Origin: Methylococcaceae bacterium
GTDB taxonomy: Bacteria > Pseudomonadota > Gammaproteobacteria > Methylococcales > Methylomonadaceae
Direction: 5' to 3'
NCBI GenBank assembly: GCA_006844585.1
Contig: SPJM01000091.1
Location: 1 to 39,583 of the forward strand
Length of the DNA stretch: 39,583 nt
Part shown: positions 1 to 8,879 of the stretch, piece after piece
Position numbering within the stretch: the first letter of the stretch is position 1
Layout of the letters: the number at the start of each line of letters is the position of its first letter
The notes under the pieces: model-generated
Seen by the model: the letters and a program-made list of their open reading frames with translations, nothing else
Told to the model about the DNA's origin: nothing
The model's database searches: none
Position numbers and translations under genes: made by a program

Positions 1-1299
1 CGTGATTTTGATGAACAAGAGTTGCATCGTAGTATGAAAAATCAGCAGGCCGATAAGGCGGCTGATCAGCAACAACAAGACACTGACGCCGAGAAGCCTC
101 TACATGTGGTGAGCAGCGCTCGTAAGCGCGGCGCTGAGGGCGCTATCAGTCAGCCGCGTCCGCGTCGGGAAATCGATCAATATGTGGGGTATGCGGAAAA
201 AGTGCATATGGCTTCTGGTCCGCAAAAAAGCGCTCAGTTGGCGGAGAAACTCAAGCAAAAAGAAACGGCGGAAACGGCTTTGCAGAAAAACATGCAAGTC
301 AATATGCAAAGTCTGGCCGCTATTGAGCCGAAGAAAACCTTGTCCAAACCCTCGCAAATGGAACAGCTCATGCAAGAGTTGAAAGATGAGATGCGTAAAG
401 AGATCAAGGAATTGAAGGGCGGTTTGGATCAAAAACTGGCCTTGTTGGCCTTTCAGCAAGGCCAGGAAAATCAGGTGACCCGCTTGGAATTGATTCGGGT
501 GATGGGTGATATGGGTTTTTCCAAAAGCTTGGCGCTGAAAGTGGCGAACCGGCTGGGGGCTCATCATGATTTTGAATTGGCCTATGCAAAAATGTTGGAA
601 ATGTTGATTGATTTAATGCCGATTGCTGAGGACACCTTGTTGGAGCATGGCGGCATCGCCGCGTTGGTGGGGCCGACCGGAGTGGGTAAAACCACCACCA
701 TCGCCAAAATCGCCGCGCAATTTATTTTGAAACACGGGGCGCGGCAAGTGGCTTTAATTACCACTGATAATTATCGCATCGGCGCGCATGAGCAGTTAAA
801 TACTTATGGTCGGATTTTGGATATTCCGGTGCGGGTGGCGAATAACGGCGAAGAATTACGCGCTCATATTAATAGTTTCATGGACCGGCGATTGATTTTG
901 ATCGATACCGCCGGTATGAGTCAACGGGATATGCGTTTGGCCGATCAAATCAATACTTTGGCGCATGAAGATATTCCGATTAAGACTTATTTAGTGATGT
1001 CGGCGGCGACTCAATACAAAGCGATGACGGAAATTATGGCGGCTTTTGAAATTTTTCAACCACAAGCCGGTATTTTGACTAAACTTGATGAAACAGTGAC
1101 GCAAGGTACTACTTTGTCAGCAATAATTGAACAACAACTACCTTTGGCTTTTTTGACGGACGGTCAGCAAGTCCCGGAAGATATACAATCGGCGGATGCC
1201 GTTTGGTTAATGGATCAATGCGAGTCGGGATTGGAGCAAAGCGCTGAACAAACCCATGAAATGGGTTATGACCAATGGGTGGCTGAAGGTTATGCCTGA
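1..1299 (+). CDS. flhF: Flagellar biosynthesis GTPase FlhF (5' partial)
   Basis: SRP-type GTPase that marks the cell pole where the flagellum is assembled. The reading frame is open from base 1, so the start codon and the N-terminal basic domain lie outside the window. The first visible residues, RDFDEQELHRS, look like the end of that N-terminal domain. A charged, Gln/Lys-rich linker follows. The NG domain shows the P-loop GPTGVGKTTT (bases 670-699), then TTDNYRIGAHEQL, the DTAG motif and LTKLDE, all typical of the SRP GTPase family. An internal TTG at base 22 is not a credible start because the frame continues upstream. The stop overlaps the start of fleN, giving translational coupling. Identity is firm from motifs and from the flhF-fleN-fliA order. 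Confidence 0.95.
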   Translation, partial: RDFDEQELHRSMKNQQADKAADQQQQDTDAEKPLHVVSSARKRGAEGAISQPRPRREIDQYVGYAEKVHMASGPQKSAQLAEKLKQKETAETALQKNMQVNMQSLAAIEPKKTLSKPSQMEQLMQELKDEMRKEIKELKGGLDQKLALLAFQQGQENQVTRLELIRVMGDMGFSKSLALKVANRLGAHHDFELAYAKMLEMLIDLMPIAEDTLLEHGGIAALVGPTGVGKTTTIAKIAAQFILKHGARQVALITTDNYRIGAHEQLNTYGRILDIPVRVANNGEELRAHINSFMDRRLILIDTAGMSQRDMRLADQINTLAHEDIPIKTYLVMSAATQYKAMTEIMAAFEIFQPQAGILTKLDETVTQGTTLSAIIEQQLPLAFLTDGQQVPEDIQSADAVWLMDQCESGLEQSAEQTHEMGYDQWVAEGYA

Positions 1300-2161
1300 T
1301 TCATTCGACCAGGCGGCTGGAATACGAAATATGAAGAAAAACAAACCGGTTAGGGTGATTGCCGTTACCAGCGGCAAGGGCGGCGTCGGAAAAACCAATA
1401 TTTCCGTAAATTTGGGCGTGGCGTTGGCGAAATTCGGACGCCGGGTCGCTTTATTGGACGCTGATATGGGCTTGGCCAATGTCGATATATTATTGGGTCT
1501 ATCGCCCGCTTATAATTTGTCGCATGTGCTGAACGGCGAAAAGACCTTGGCTGAAGTGATGTTGATCGGTCCGGCCGGTTTAAAAGTGATACCGGCCTCA
1601 TCCGGTTTACAGCATATGTCGGAACTGTCCAATATTGAGCAAGCCGGCGTGATTCGCGCGTTTAGCGACATCGGCGATGATTTGGATGTATTGATTGTCG
1701 ATACCGCAGCGGGTATTTCCGGCAGTGTAGTCAATTTTGCCCGCGCTAGTCAGGAAATTCTGGTGGTGGTTTGCGACGAGCCGACATCTTTAACCGATGC
1801 CTATGCTTATATCAAATTATTAAATCGGGATTATGGATTAAACCGGTTTCATATTGTTGCCAATATGGTGCAGTCGGCGCGTCACGGCCAGGCTTTGTTT
1901 ACTAAACTAACCAAGGTAACAGATCGTTATTTAGATGTGAATTTGCAATTCGCCGGGATGATTCCAATGGATGAATTGCTGAGAAAATCAGTACAGAAAC
2001 AAACGCCAGTCGTTGAGGCTTTTCCGGATTGTCCGGCCGCGCAAGCTTTTAAGAACTTTGCCCGTATTGTTGATCAATGGCCGATCAGGACTCAGGCCGG
2101 TGGTTATCTGGAGTTTTTTGTCGAACGTATGATTCAATATGGCGCGGAGTCGGTTGCATGA
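1292..2161 (+). CDS. fleN: Flagellar number regulator FleN (FlhG), MinD-like ATPase
   Basis: MinD/ParA-type ATPase that limits flagellar number and partners FlhF. The deviant Walker A SGKGGVGKTN comes soon after the start, followed by LLDADMGLANVDILLGL and VDTAAGISG. I chose ATG 1292, which overlaps the flhF stop, because the resulting N-terminus has the DQAAG-type segment typical of FleN. This segment helps bind the master regulator FleQ in Pseudomonas. ATG 1331 is the alternative. Length is 289 residues, close to the family size. The C-terminus overlaps the fliA start by four bases (ATGA). Together with flhF it indicates polar flagellation. Confidence 0.93.
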   Translation: MPDSFDQAAGIRNMKKNKPVRVIAVTSGKGGVGKTNISVNLGVALAKFGRRVALLDADMGLANVDILLGLSPAYNLSHVLNGEKTLAEVMLIGPAGLKVIPASSGLQHMSELSNIEQAGVIRAFSDIGDDLDVLIVDTAAGISGSVVNFARASQEILVVVCDEPTSLTDAYAYIKLLNRDYGLNRFHIVANMVQSARHGQALFTKLTKVTDRYLDVNLQFAGMIPMDELLRKSVQKQTPVVEAFPDCPAAQAFKNFARIVDQWPIRTQAGGYLEFFVERMIQYGAESVA

Positions 2162-2898
2162 ACGGCGCGGCGATGTATTCCTCGATACAAGCGGGCGGCA
2201 CGGATGATCAAGTGTTGCAGCATGCACCGTTGGTTAAACGCATCGCCTATCATTTGAAATTGAGGTTGCCGGAAAACATCGTCATTGATGATTTAATTCA
2301 AGCCGGGATGATCGGTTTATTGGAGGCTATCAAAAATTATGATATGTCTCAAGGCGCCAGTTTCGATACCTATGCCGGTATCCGAATTCGCGGCGCGATG
2401 TTGGACGAGGTGCGCAGAGCTGATTGGACGCCGCGTTCAGTGCATAAAAAATCACGCATGGTCAGCGAGGCGATACGGGAAGTGGAAAACCGTTTGGGGC
2501 ATGATGCGCGGGAAAGCGATGTGGCGGAGCATATGGGCATTTCAGTGGATGAATATAATCATATTTTGCAAGACACAATTGCTTGTAAAACCTTTGATAT
2601 AGATGATGTTCATAAAAAAGGCGAGGATTTCCCGAAGCCGGTTAGGCAATCCGAGGAACAACCCATTGATAATTTGGCGGCGGAAAACTTCCAGCGAGCT
2701 TTAGCCGATGCCATTCGCGGTTTGCCGGAAAGAGAAAAGCTGGTGGTCTCGCTGTATTACGATGAAGAGTTGAATTTGCGGGAGATCGGCAAAGTGCTGG
2801 ATGTCAGCGAATCCAGAGTCAGTCAGATTTGCAGTCAGGCCATGTTGCGATTGCGCTCCAGGTTGGCGGACTGGCAAGGCATTCAACGAGATGAGTAA
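2158..2898 (+). CDS. fliA: Sigma-28 factor FliA for flagellar and chemotaxis genes
   Basis: Sigma factor for late flagellar and chemotaxis promoters. Region 2 is seen in FDTYAGIRIRGAMLDEVR followed by DWTPRS. Region 4 carries the helix-turn-helix LREIGKVLDVSESRVSQ near the C-terminus. The start is ATG 2158, overlapping the fleN stop as ATGA and giving 246 residues, the usual family length. A longer frame from 2077 would run deep into fleN and is rejected. A gap of 231 bases separates it from cheY, so the che genes may have their own promoter. Confidence 0.95.
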   Translation: MNGAAMYSSIQAGGTDDQVLQHAPLVKRIAYHLKLRLPENIVIDDLIQAGMIGLLEAIKNYDMSQGASFDTYAGIRIRGAMLDEVRRADWTPRSVHKKSRMVSEAIREVENRLGHDARESDVAEHMGISVDEYNHILQDTIACKTFDIDDVHKKGEDFPKPVRQSEEQPIDNLAAENFQRALADAIRGLPEREKLVVSLYYDEELNLREIGKVLDVSESRVSQICSQAMLRLRSRLADWQGIQRDE

Positions 2899-3071
2899 GC
2901 GCTCGGAATATCTCGTTTATCTGGGCTATACTATTTTTTAAATGAAGTAAATTCCGGTTATCAGATCCTGAGGGGTTGAAGAGCCGAAGATGCTACCTAT
3001 ATCGTATATGTCTTTTCAGTGAAATTTCTTAAGCGGAGCGGGTTTCAGTGAATCGATGAAGAATATGAGCT

Positions 3072-3092
3072 TATCAGCCGAATACGCTGATA
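3072..3092. repeat. Inverted repeat upstream of cheY
   Basis: TATCAGC and GCTGATA form a perfect 7-bp inverted repeat around a 7-base loop in the fliA-cheY gap, 37 bases before the cheY start. It could be an operator or a leader hairpin. The sequence does not say which, and I could not place a convincing sigma-28 promoter beside it. Confidence 0.4.
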
Positions 3093-3129
3093 GATATGAT
3101 TAATCACAATAGTATGTTGGAGAGTTTCC

Positions 3130-3516
3130 TTGGATAAAAATATGAAAATTCTGATTGTTGATGACTTTTCAACAATGAGGCGCATTGTAAAAAATCTATT
3201 GAGAGATCTCGGGTTCACGAATACTGTTGAGGCGGATGACGGCAAATCTGCATTACCTATACTCGAAAAAGGCAATATTGATTTTTTGGTCACCGACTGG
3301 AATATGCCGGGGATGACAGGTATTGATTTGCTTAAAGCTGTGCGCGCCGATCCTAATCTGGCGGATCTTCCGGTCTTGATGGTGACGGCTGAGGCCAAGC
3401 GGGAACAAATTATTATGGCCGCCCAAGCGGGGGTCAACGGCTATGTCATCAAGCCTTTCACCGCAGCGACTCTGAAAGAAAAAATTGACAAAATCTTTGA
3501 AAGAATTGACGGTTAA
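3130..3516 (+). CDS. cheY: Chemotaxis response regulator CheY
   Basis: Single receiver-domain protein that, when phosphorylated by CheA, binds the flagellar switch. It shows the acidic pocket (VDDF), the phosphoacceptor Asp in [11 protein letters not shown], the Thr in VTAEAK and the Lys in [10 protein letters not shown]. The start is probably TTG 3130 rather than ATG 3142. A strong ribosome site GGAGAG at 3119-3124 lies 5 bases from the TTG but 17 from the ATG. The resulting [12 protein letters not shown] beginning fits enteric-like CheY length (128 residues). It is followed closely by cheZ. Confidence 0.95.
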   Translation: MDKNMKILIVDDFSTMRRIVKNLLRDLGFTNTVEADDGKSALPILEKGNIDFLVTDWNMPGMTGIDLLKAVRADPNLADLPVLMVTAEAKREQIIMAAQAGVNGYVIKPFTAATLKEKIDKIFERIDG

Positions 3517-3534
3517 TCAGCCAGGGAGATTGAT

Positions 3535-4254
3535 ATGAGTAAAGAAAGGCGATTGGCGTTGGCTAAAAAACTAGTGGATGCGCTGGAACATGATGATGAA
3601 ATGGGCGTGGAAGGGTTGCTAAATGAGATTGACGCCTTACGAGAGAATCGTTTATTTCAGGAAATCGGTCGGTTGACGCGACAGCTGCATGATACCATGG
3701 CCAGCTTTACCGTGGATTCCAAAATCACATCGATGACTGAATACGATATTCCGGATGCTAAAGAGCGTTTGAAATACGTGATGACCATGACTGAAGAGGC
3801 GGCTGATAAAACCTTAAACGTGGTCGAAGAATTAATGCCGGTGTCGCAACAATTAAATCATCAAGCCAAAGAGCTGCAAGATAAGTGGTCGCGTTTCTTG
3901 GATAGAGAAATGCCATATCAAGAATTTAAGGATATGAGTCAGGAGCTGAGCGAACATTTTCAATCTTCCAAAAAATCATTAGAGGATGTTGAGCAAGGGC
4001 TTAATGACATTTTAATGGCGCAAAGTTTTCAAGACATCACCGGACAGATCATTCGCAGAGTCATCACACTGGTTCAGGATTTGGAAACCAGCATGGTGGA
4101 AATGATACGCTTATCCGGTGCATCATTAGATCATCAAAAACTGGAGGAAACGGAGTTGCCCGGACCTGCGGTGCCCGGCGTCGATGATAAAGAAGGCGAT
4201 GTTGCTCACAGTCAGGATGAAGTCGATGATTTATTGTCGAGTTTAGGGTTCTGA
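3535..4254 (+). CDS. cheZ: CheY-P phosphatase CheZ
   Basis: Dephosphorylates CheY-P. The long helical protein has the conserved catalytic segment AQSFQDITGQIIRRV, which holds the Gln that attacks the CheY active site. It ends in DEVDDLLSSLGF, the amphipathic C-terminal helix that tethers CheZ to CheY. Length is 239 residues, near the Pseudomonas form. GGGAGA precedes the ATG. It lies between cheY and cheA, with 10 bases to cheA, as in beta/gamma polar-flagellum clusters. Confidence 0.95.
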   Translation: MSKERRLALAKKLVDALEHDDEMGVEGLLNEIDALRENRLFQEIGRLTRQLHDTMASFTVDSKITSMTEYDIPDAKERLKYVMTMTEEAADKTLNVVEELMPVSQQLNHQAKELQDKWSRFLDREMPYQEFKDMSQELSEHFQSSKKSLEDVEQGLNDILMAQSFQDITGQIIRRVITLVQDLETSMVEMIRLSGASLDHQKLEETELPGPAVPGVDDKEGDVAHSQDEVDDLLSSLGF

Positions 4255-4264
4255 AGGAGAAGTC

Positions 4265-6640
4265 ATGGCAATTGATTTGGATGATGAAATTCTGCAGGAT
4301 TTTCTGGTTGAAGCCGGCGAAATTATAGACTTGTTGGGTGAGCAGTTGGTTGAACTGGAACAGTCGCCCGAGAACCTTGATTTGTTGAATGCTATTTTCC
4401 GGGGATTTCATACCGTTAAAGGCGGTGCGGGTTTTCTTTCGATCAATGCCCTGGTCGATGTTTGTCATAGCGCGGAAGATGTTTTTAATGTATTAAGGCA
4501 AGGCGAACGTACGGTTACCCCAAAATTAATGGATGTCATCTTGCAGGTGGTTGACGTCGTCATTGAAATGTTTGATCAAGTGCGTTCGGGAGTTGAGCCG
4601 GGGGATGCGGACTCTGCTTTGTTGGACGCTTTAAAAAAGTTCGCCTCAGGGCAAGGTGACGAGGAAGAGCCGCAAGCGCCTGTTGAGACGGTTGCAGCCG
4701 AGCCGGAGCCGGTTATTACCGAACCGGCTGCGGGCGCTGACGTGGTGGAGCAGGAATTTGAAGCGATGTTGGGGGGAACTCAACAAGCGGATGAAGCGGG
4801 GCAGGCGGGCGGTGATGCCATTTCTGAGCAAGAGTTCGAGGATTTGCTGGATGCGCTGCACGGTAAAACCGACGATTCAGTCCCTAATGAAGAGACGGCG
4901 CCGGTCGGTAGTGATGAAATTACCGAAGATGAGTTTGAAGACTTGTTGGATCAATTACATGGCAAAGGTCAATTTTCAGGTAATAATGCGCAAGCGGATG
5001 GGGCGGGCGTAGACACATTTGAAGAGTCCGTTCCGCCGCCGCTTGATAAAGAACCGGCCGCCGATGAAATTAGCGAAGAGGAGTTCGAACAAGTTCTGGA
5101 TGAATTACATGGTAAAGGGCAGTTTTCCGGCAGTAAACTCACCGATCAACCGCCGACAGAAGCGACTCCCACAGCTGCTTCTGATGATATAACCGAGGAA
5201 GAGTTTGAGCAGGTATTGGATGAATTGCATGGTAAGGGTAAATTCAGCGGCAAGTCTTTACAGGACGGCGAGGTAGCAGCAAAACCGGAAGTTAATGTTG
5301 AGCAGCCGAAACAGCCGGAACCCGTGGTCAAAGCGGAACCGCCAACGCAGCCTGCAGCAAAGCCTCCGCCGGAAAAAATCGAGCCGGTGAAATCGGAACC
5401 GCCTGTAAAAAGAGCTGCTGCGCCGAAAGAAGCTAAAGTTAAAAATTTAGGTAAGCCTGCGCAGGCGCAGACGGATACCACCGTCCGGGTGGATACCTAT
5501 GTTTTGGATGAAATTATGAATATGGTGGGCGAGTTGGTGCTGGTGCGCAATCGCTTCCAAACCTTAAAAGCCAATGATGAAGCAGGCGAAGCATTCGCTA
5601 AAGCGGTCGCCAACCTGGATGTGGTGACTGCCGATTTGCAATTATCGGTGATGAAAACCCGAATGCAGCCGATTAAAAAAGTGTTCGGTCGCTTTCCGCG
5701 AGTGGTAAGGGATTTAGCGCGCAGTTTGAAAAAAGAGATTCGCCTAGAATTGGTCGGTGAGGATACTGATCTCGACAAAAACCTGGTTGAAGCATTGGCT
5801 GACCCTTTAGTGCATTTGGTGCGCAATGCGGTTGATCACGGCGTCGAATCCCCGGAAGATCGGGTGATGGTCGGCAAGCCCAGAGAAGGCGTAGTGGTGT
5901 TGACGGCCTCGCAGGAAGGCGACCACATCTTGTTGTCAATCAAAGATGATGGGAAGGGTATGGACCCTGACGCTTTGAGGCAAAAAGTGATCGAAAAAGG
6001 TTTGATGGATGAAGAGAGCGCTGCTCGTCTGGATGATAAAGAGTGTTTTAATTTGATTTTTATGCCCGGATTTTCCACCAAGACTGAAATTTCTGATGTT
6101 TCCGGTCGTGGAGTGGGGATGGATGTGGTGAAAACCCGCATTTCTCAAATGAACGGCATCGTGGAAATTGATTCGGAAGAGGGTAAGGGCAGCACCATTA
6201 TTATCAAAGTGCCGTTAACCCTGGCGATTATGCCGACCTTAATGGTGAAGCTGGGTGGCCAAGCATTCGCCTTGCCGTTGGCTAGCGTTCTGGAAATATT
6301 GGATTTGGATTTGCGGAAAACGAATGTTGTTGACGGACAAATGGTGGTGATGGTGCGCGAACGCGCCTTGCCGGTATTTTATTTGAGCGAATGGCTGGTT
6401 AATGACCCGAATTATATTGTGCAAAAGGATACTACCGGCCATGTGGTGGTGGTGAATGCCGGCGGTCGCCAAGTCGGTTTCGTGGTCGACCAATTGATCG
6501 GTCAGGAAGAAGTCGTGATTAAGCCGTTGGGAGCCAAATTACAAGGTCTTGAAGGTCTCGCGGGAGCGACCATTACCGGCGATGGTATGATAGCGTTGAT
6601 TTTGGATGTGCCGGGATTAATGAAAAGATATGCGGCTTAA
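4265..6640 (+). CDS. cheA: Chemotaxis histidine kinase CheA with repeated linker motifs
   Basis: Sensor kinase of the chemosensory array. P1 (Hpt) has the phospho-His at residue 49 in FHTVKGGAGF. P3 dimerisation begins near residue 407 (TVRVDTYVLDEIMNMVGEL). P4 ATPase has the N box HLVRNAVDHGVE (about 518), DDGKGMD (about 560) and GRGVGMDVV (about 614). P5, the CheW-like domain, starts near 660. The long acidic/Pro-rich linker (about 130-405) holds one degenerate and four clear copies of an I(S/T)E(E/D)EFE..LD.LHGK motif, near residues 160, 185, 218, 268 and 308. Such motifs in polar-flagellate bacteria may be the LID region that binds ParP, and a parP gene lies downstream. AAGGAG precedes the ATG. 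Confidence 0.96.
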   Translation: MAIDLDDEILQDFLVEAGEIIDLLGEQLVELEQSPENLDLLNAIFRGFHTVKGGAGFLSINALVDVCHSAEDVFNVLRQGERTVTPKLMDVILQVVDVVIEMFDQVRSGVEPGDADSALLDALKKFASGQGDEEEPQAPVETVAAEPEPVITEPAAGADVVEQEFEAMLGGTQQADEAGQAGGDAISEQEFEDLLDALHGKTDDSVPNEETAPVGSDEITEDEFEDLLDQLHGKGQFSGNNAQADGAGVDTFEESVPPPLDKEPAADEISEEEFEQVLDELHGKGQFSGSKLTDQPPTEATPTAASDDITEEEFEQVLDELHGKGKFSGKSLQDGEVAAKPEVNVEQPKQPEPVVKAEPPTQPAAKPPPEKIEPVKSEPPVKRAAAPKEAKVKNLGKPAQAQTDTTVRVDTYVLDEIMNMVGELVLVRNRFQTLKANDEAGEAFAKAVANLDVVTADLQLSVMKTRMQPIKKVFGRFPRVVRDLARSLKKEIRLELVGEDTDLDKNLVEALADPLVHLVRNAVDHGVESPEDRVMVGKPREGVVVLTASQEGDHILLSIKDDGKGMDPDALRQKVIEKGLMDEESAARLDDKECFNLIFMPGFSTKTEISDVSGRGVGMDVVKTRISQMNGIVEIDSEEGKGSTIIIKVPLTLAIMPTLMVKLGGQAFALPLASVLEILDLDLRKTNVVDGQMVVMVRERALPVFYLSEWLVNDPNYIVQKDTTGHVVVVNAGGRQVGFVVDQLIGQEEVVIKPLGAKLQGLEGLAGATITGDGMIALILDVPGLMKRYAA

Positions 6641-7252
6641 ATGGATAGCTCCTTTGTTCATGTTGACCGGCGATCTTACCAGAGAAAGCCGGATTTAATC
6701 ATTTTGGCTGGCTCCACGGGCGCGCCGGCGGCGATCCAAAAAATTTTATCTCAGATACCGGAAAATTGCTCCGCGCCGATTTTACTTTTATTACATATGC
6801 CTGGTAATTATAGTTTTAGTTATGCTGAACGATTGAATCAAATCTGCCGCATATCCGTTAGGCAAGCCAAGCAAGGCGATAAATTAACAGCCGGACAAGC
6901 GTTATTATGTCCGGGCGGCATGCAAATGCTGATAAAGGCGAACCGGGGCGCGGCGAATATTCATTTGCGACATCGGCATGACGATGAAATATACAGTCCC
7001 TGTATTGATACGACTTTGGCTTCGGTTGCTAAAAGTTATCAACAAAAAGTCCTGGCGGTGATTTTAACAGGGATGGGTGCGGATGGCCGGGAAGGGGTTA
7101 GACAATTAAAAAAAAATGGAGCGACTGTTTGGGTGCAAGATGAACAAAGCTGTACCATTTTTGGGATGCCTAAAGCGGTTATTGATGCAAATTTGGCGGA
7201 TCGGGTGTTGAGCCTGAATGAAATCGCCTCACAATTCAACAAAATGAGCTAA
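6641..7252 (+). CDS. cheB: CheB-type protein-glutamate methylesterase lacking the receiver domain
   Basis: Catalytic domain of the chemoreceptor methylesterase/deamidase. The triad is present: Ser25 in AGSTGAP, His52 in LLHMPG and Asp148 in LTGMGADGREG. At 203 residues it lacks the roughly 140-residue N-terminal receiver domain and linker that let CheA activate normal CheB. The ATG directly follows the cheA stop, so there is no room for a hidden receiver between them. No ribosome site is obvious, suggesting coupled translation. It sits where full-length cheB sits in Pseudomonas. No cheR lies in the window. Activity may be constitutive or controlled in another way, which is inference. Confidence 0.88.
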   Translation: MDSSFVHVDRRSYQRKPDLIILAGSTGAPAAIQKILSQIPENCSAPILLLLHMPGNYSFSYAERLNQICRISVRQAKQGDKLTAGQALLCPGGMQMLIKANRGAANIHLRHRHDDEIYSPCIDTTLASVAKSYQQKVLAVILTGMGADGREGVRQLKKNGATVWVQDEQSCTIFGMPKAVIDANLADRVLSLNEIASQFNKMS

Positions 7253-7995
7253 TGGATTTTTTAAGTGTTTTAGGGTTATTGCTTGGTTTTTCCGCCATTC
7301 TGCTCGGTAATTCCTTAGGCGGCGGCGAACTCTCGTTTTTATTAAATTTTCACGCCTTTGTGATTGTGGTCGGCGGTACTTTAGGCGCGACTTTTCTACA
7401 ATTTTCACCCGCTACGGTTTGGCAAAGCATTAAAGTGACGTTGTGGATTTTTTTGCCGGCTAAGATACAGTTACAGGCTGGAATAGATAAAGTCGGCGAA
7501 TGGAGTTCATTGGCGCGTAAAGAGGGTTTGTTGGGTTTGGAAGGGGTGATTGAAAATGAAACCGACCCTTTTGCCCGCAAAGGCCTGCAATTATTAGTGG
7601 ACGGCAATGAGCCGGAAGTGATTCGCTCCAGCCTGGAAGTGGAAATCAACACGCGTGAGGATATGGATTTAAAAGCGGCTGCGGTTTACAGTGCGATGGG
7701 CGGTTATTCGCCGACTATCGGCATTTTGGGGGCGGTGATTGGTTTAATCCATGTGATGCAGAACTTGGCTAATCCCGAGTTGTTGGGCGAGGGCATTGCG
7801 ATCGCTTTTGTGGCGACGATTTATGGCGTTGGCTTGGCGAATTTATTGTTTTTGCCGGTTGCTAACAAATTGAAAAATCAGGTTTATTTGATTTCTCAAG
7901 GTAAAGAAATGATTATGGAGGGAATTTGTTCTATTGCCGAAGGCGAGAATCCGCGCAATATTGAATTGAAATTATCCGGTTATTTGTTGAATTGA
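7252..7995 (+). CDS. motC: Flagellar stator protein MotC (MotA family)
   Basis: Inner-membrane proton-channel subunit of the flagellar motor, MotA/TolQ/ExbB family. Four hydrophobic segments are visible: near residues 3-22 and 28-50, then a pair around 145-170 and 180-200 (GILGAVIGLIHVM and GIAIAFVATIYGVGLANLLFLP). A large cytoplasmic loop lies between the pairs. Length is 247 residues. The ATG overlaps the cheB stop by one base. It pairs with the next gene as the second MotA/MotB-like set found in polar flagellates. Confidence 0.93.
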   Translation: MDFLSVLGLLLGFSAILLGNSLGGGELSFLLNFHAFVIVVGGTLGATFLQFSPATVWQSIKVTLWIFLPAKIQLQAGIDKVGEWSSLARKEGLLGLEGVIENETDPFARKGLQLLVDGNEPEVIRSSLEVEINTREDMDLKAAAVYSAMGGYSPTIGILGAVIGLIHVMQNLANPELLGEGIAIAFVATIYGVGLANLLFLPVANKLKNQVYLISQGKEMIMEGICSIAEGENPRNIELKLSGYLLN

Positions 7996-8867
7996 TGATG
8001 GCCAGGCGAAGAAAACGTCAACCCGTGGAAACCGATAATCCGGAGCGCTGGATTGTTTCCTTTGCGGACTTCATTACTTTGTTGTTCGCTTTTTTTGTGG
8101 TGATGTATTCGATCTCATCAGTGAACAGTATGAAATATGAATCCTTGTCGCATGCCTTGGAGGAAGCCTTTGAAGCGCCTGAAAAAAAGCCCAAAACAGT
8201 GATACAGCCGATTGAAATGGAGCATGAGCCGACTGTTTTTCAACCGATACAATTAGATACCCCGACAACTCACGAAGAATCATTGAAAAGCAGGCAGTTA
8301 AGCGAAGAAATCCTGCGCGAACAAAAGAAACTGGGCGGCGTTTCTGATAATTTGGAATTGATTCTGGAAAATTATATCGAAGAGAAATTAGTGGCGGTCA
8401 AAAAACATGATTTTTGGATAGAGTTGGAAATGAATAGCGAATTGCTGTTTCAAAGCGGCGAGGCCGAGCTTTCCCGGAAAGCGATTCCGGTATTGAAAAA
8501 AGTCGCCGAAGTGATTCGGGAAATTCCCAATGTAGTGAATATTGAAGGGCATACCGATAATGTGCCTATTGATACGGTGGAATTTCCATCCAACTGGGAT
8601 TTGGCTTCCGCCAGAGCGACCAGCGTAGTCAGGGAGCTGGTCAATAACAATATTGAATCTTCAAGATTATCGGCGGTGGGGTATGGAGAATTTCACCCGA
8701 TTGCCGATAATAATACCAGAGAAGGGCGGTTTGAAAATCGTCGGGTGGTGTTGGTGTTGATGTCTCAAGCTTTTGCTCGTTATGGCATGAATGATGAAGA
8801 ACGGGCTAAAATGTTAAATTTTGAACGTCAGCCGGATCGTTCAGCGAGCAATGCCGCCATACCCTGA
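7995..8867 (+). CDS. motD: Flagellar stator protein MotD (MotB family)
   Basis: Partner of MotC that anchors the stator to peptidoglycan. A basic N-terminus (ARRRKRQ) precedes a single membrane helix with the proton-binding Asp in SFADFITLLFAFFVVMYSISS. The OmpA-like peptidoglycan domain follows, with IEGHTDNVPI, NWDLASARAT and GYGEFHPIADN ending in NRRVVLVL. The start may be ATG 7995 (TGATG overlap with motC) or the adjacent ATG 7998. The latter gives the MARRR start seen in relatives. Confidence 0.93.
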   Translation: MMARRRKRQPVETDNPERWIVSFADFITLLFAFFVVMYSISSVNSMKYESLSHALEEAFEAPEKKPKTVIQPIEMEHEPTVFQPIQLDTPTTHEESLKSRQLSEEILREQKKLGGVSDNLELILENYIEEKLVAVKKHDFWIELEMNSELLFQSGEAELSRKAIPVLKKVAEVIREIPNVVNIEGHTDNVPIDTVEFPSNWDLASARATSVVRELVNNNIESSRLSAVGYGEFHPIADNNTREGRFENRRVVLVLMSQAFARYGMNDEERAKMLNFERQPDRSASNAAIP

Positions 8868-8879
8868 GCTGGAGAGATT

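Noticed and set aside
2899-3129. Sigma-28 promoter before cheY
   Set aside because: GCCGAAGA- and GCCGAATA-like strings occur but none has TAAA at the needed spacing.
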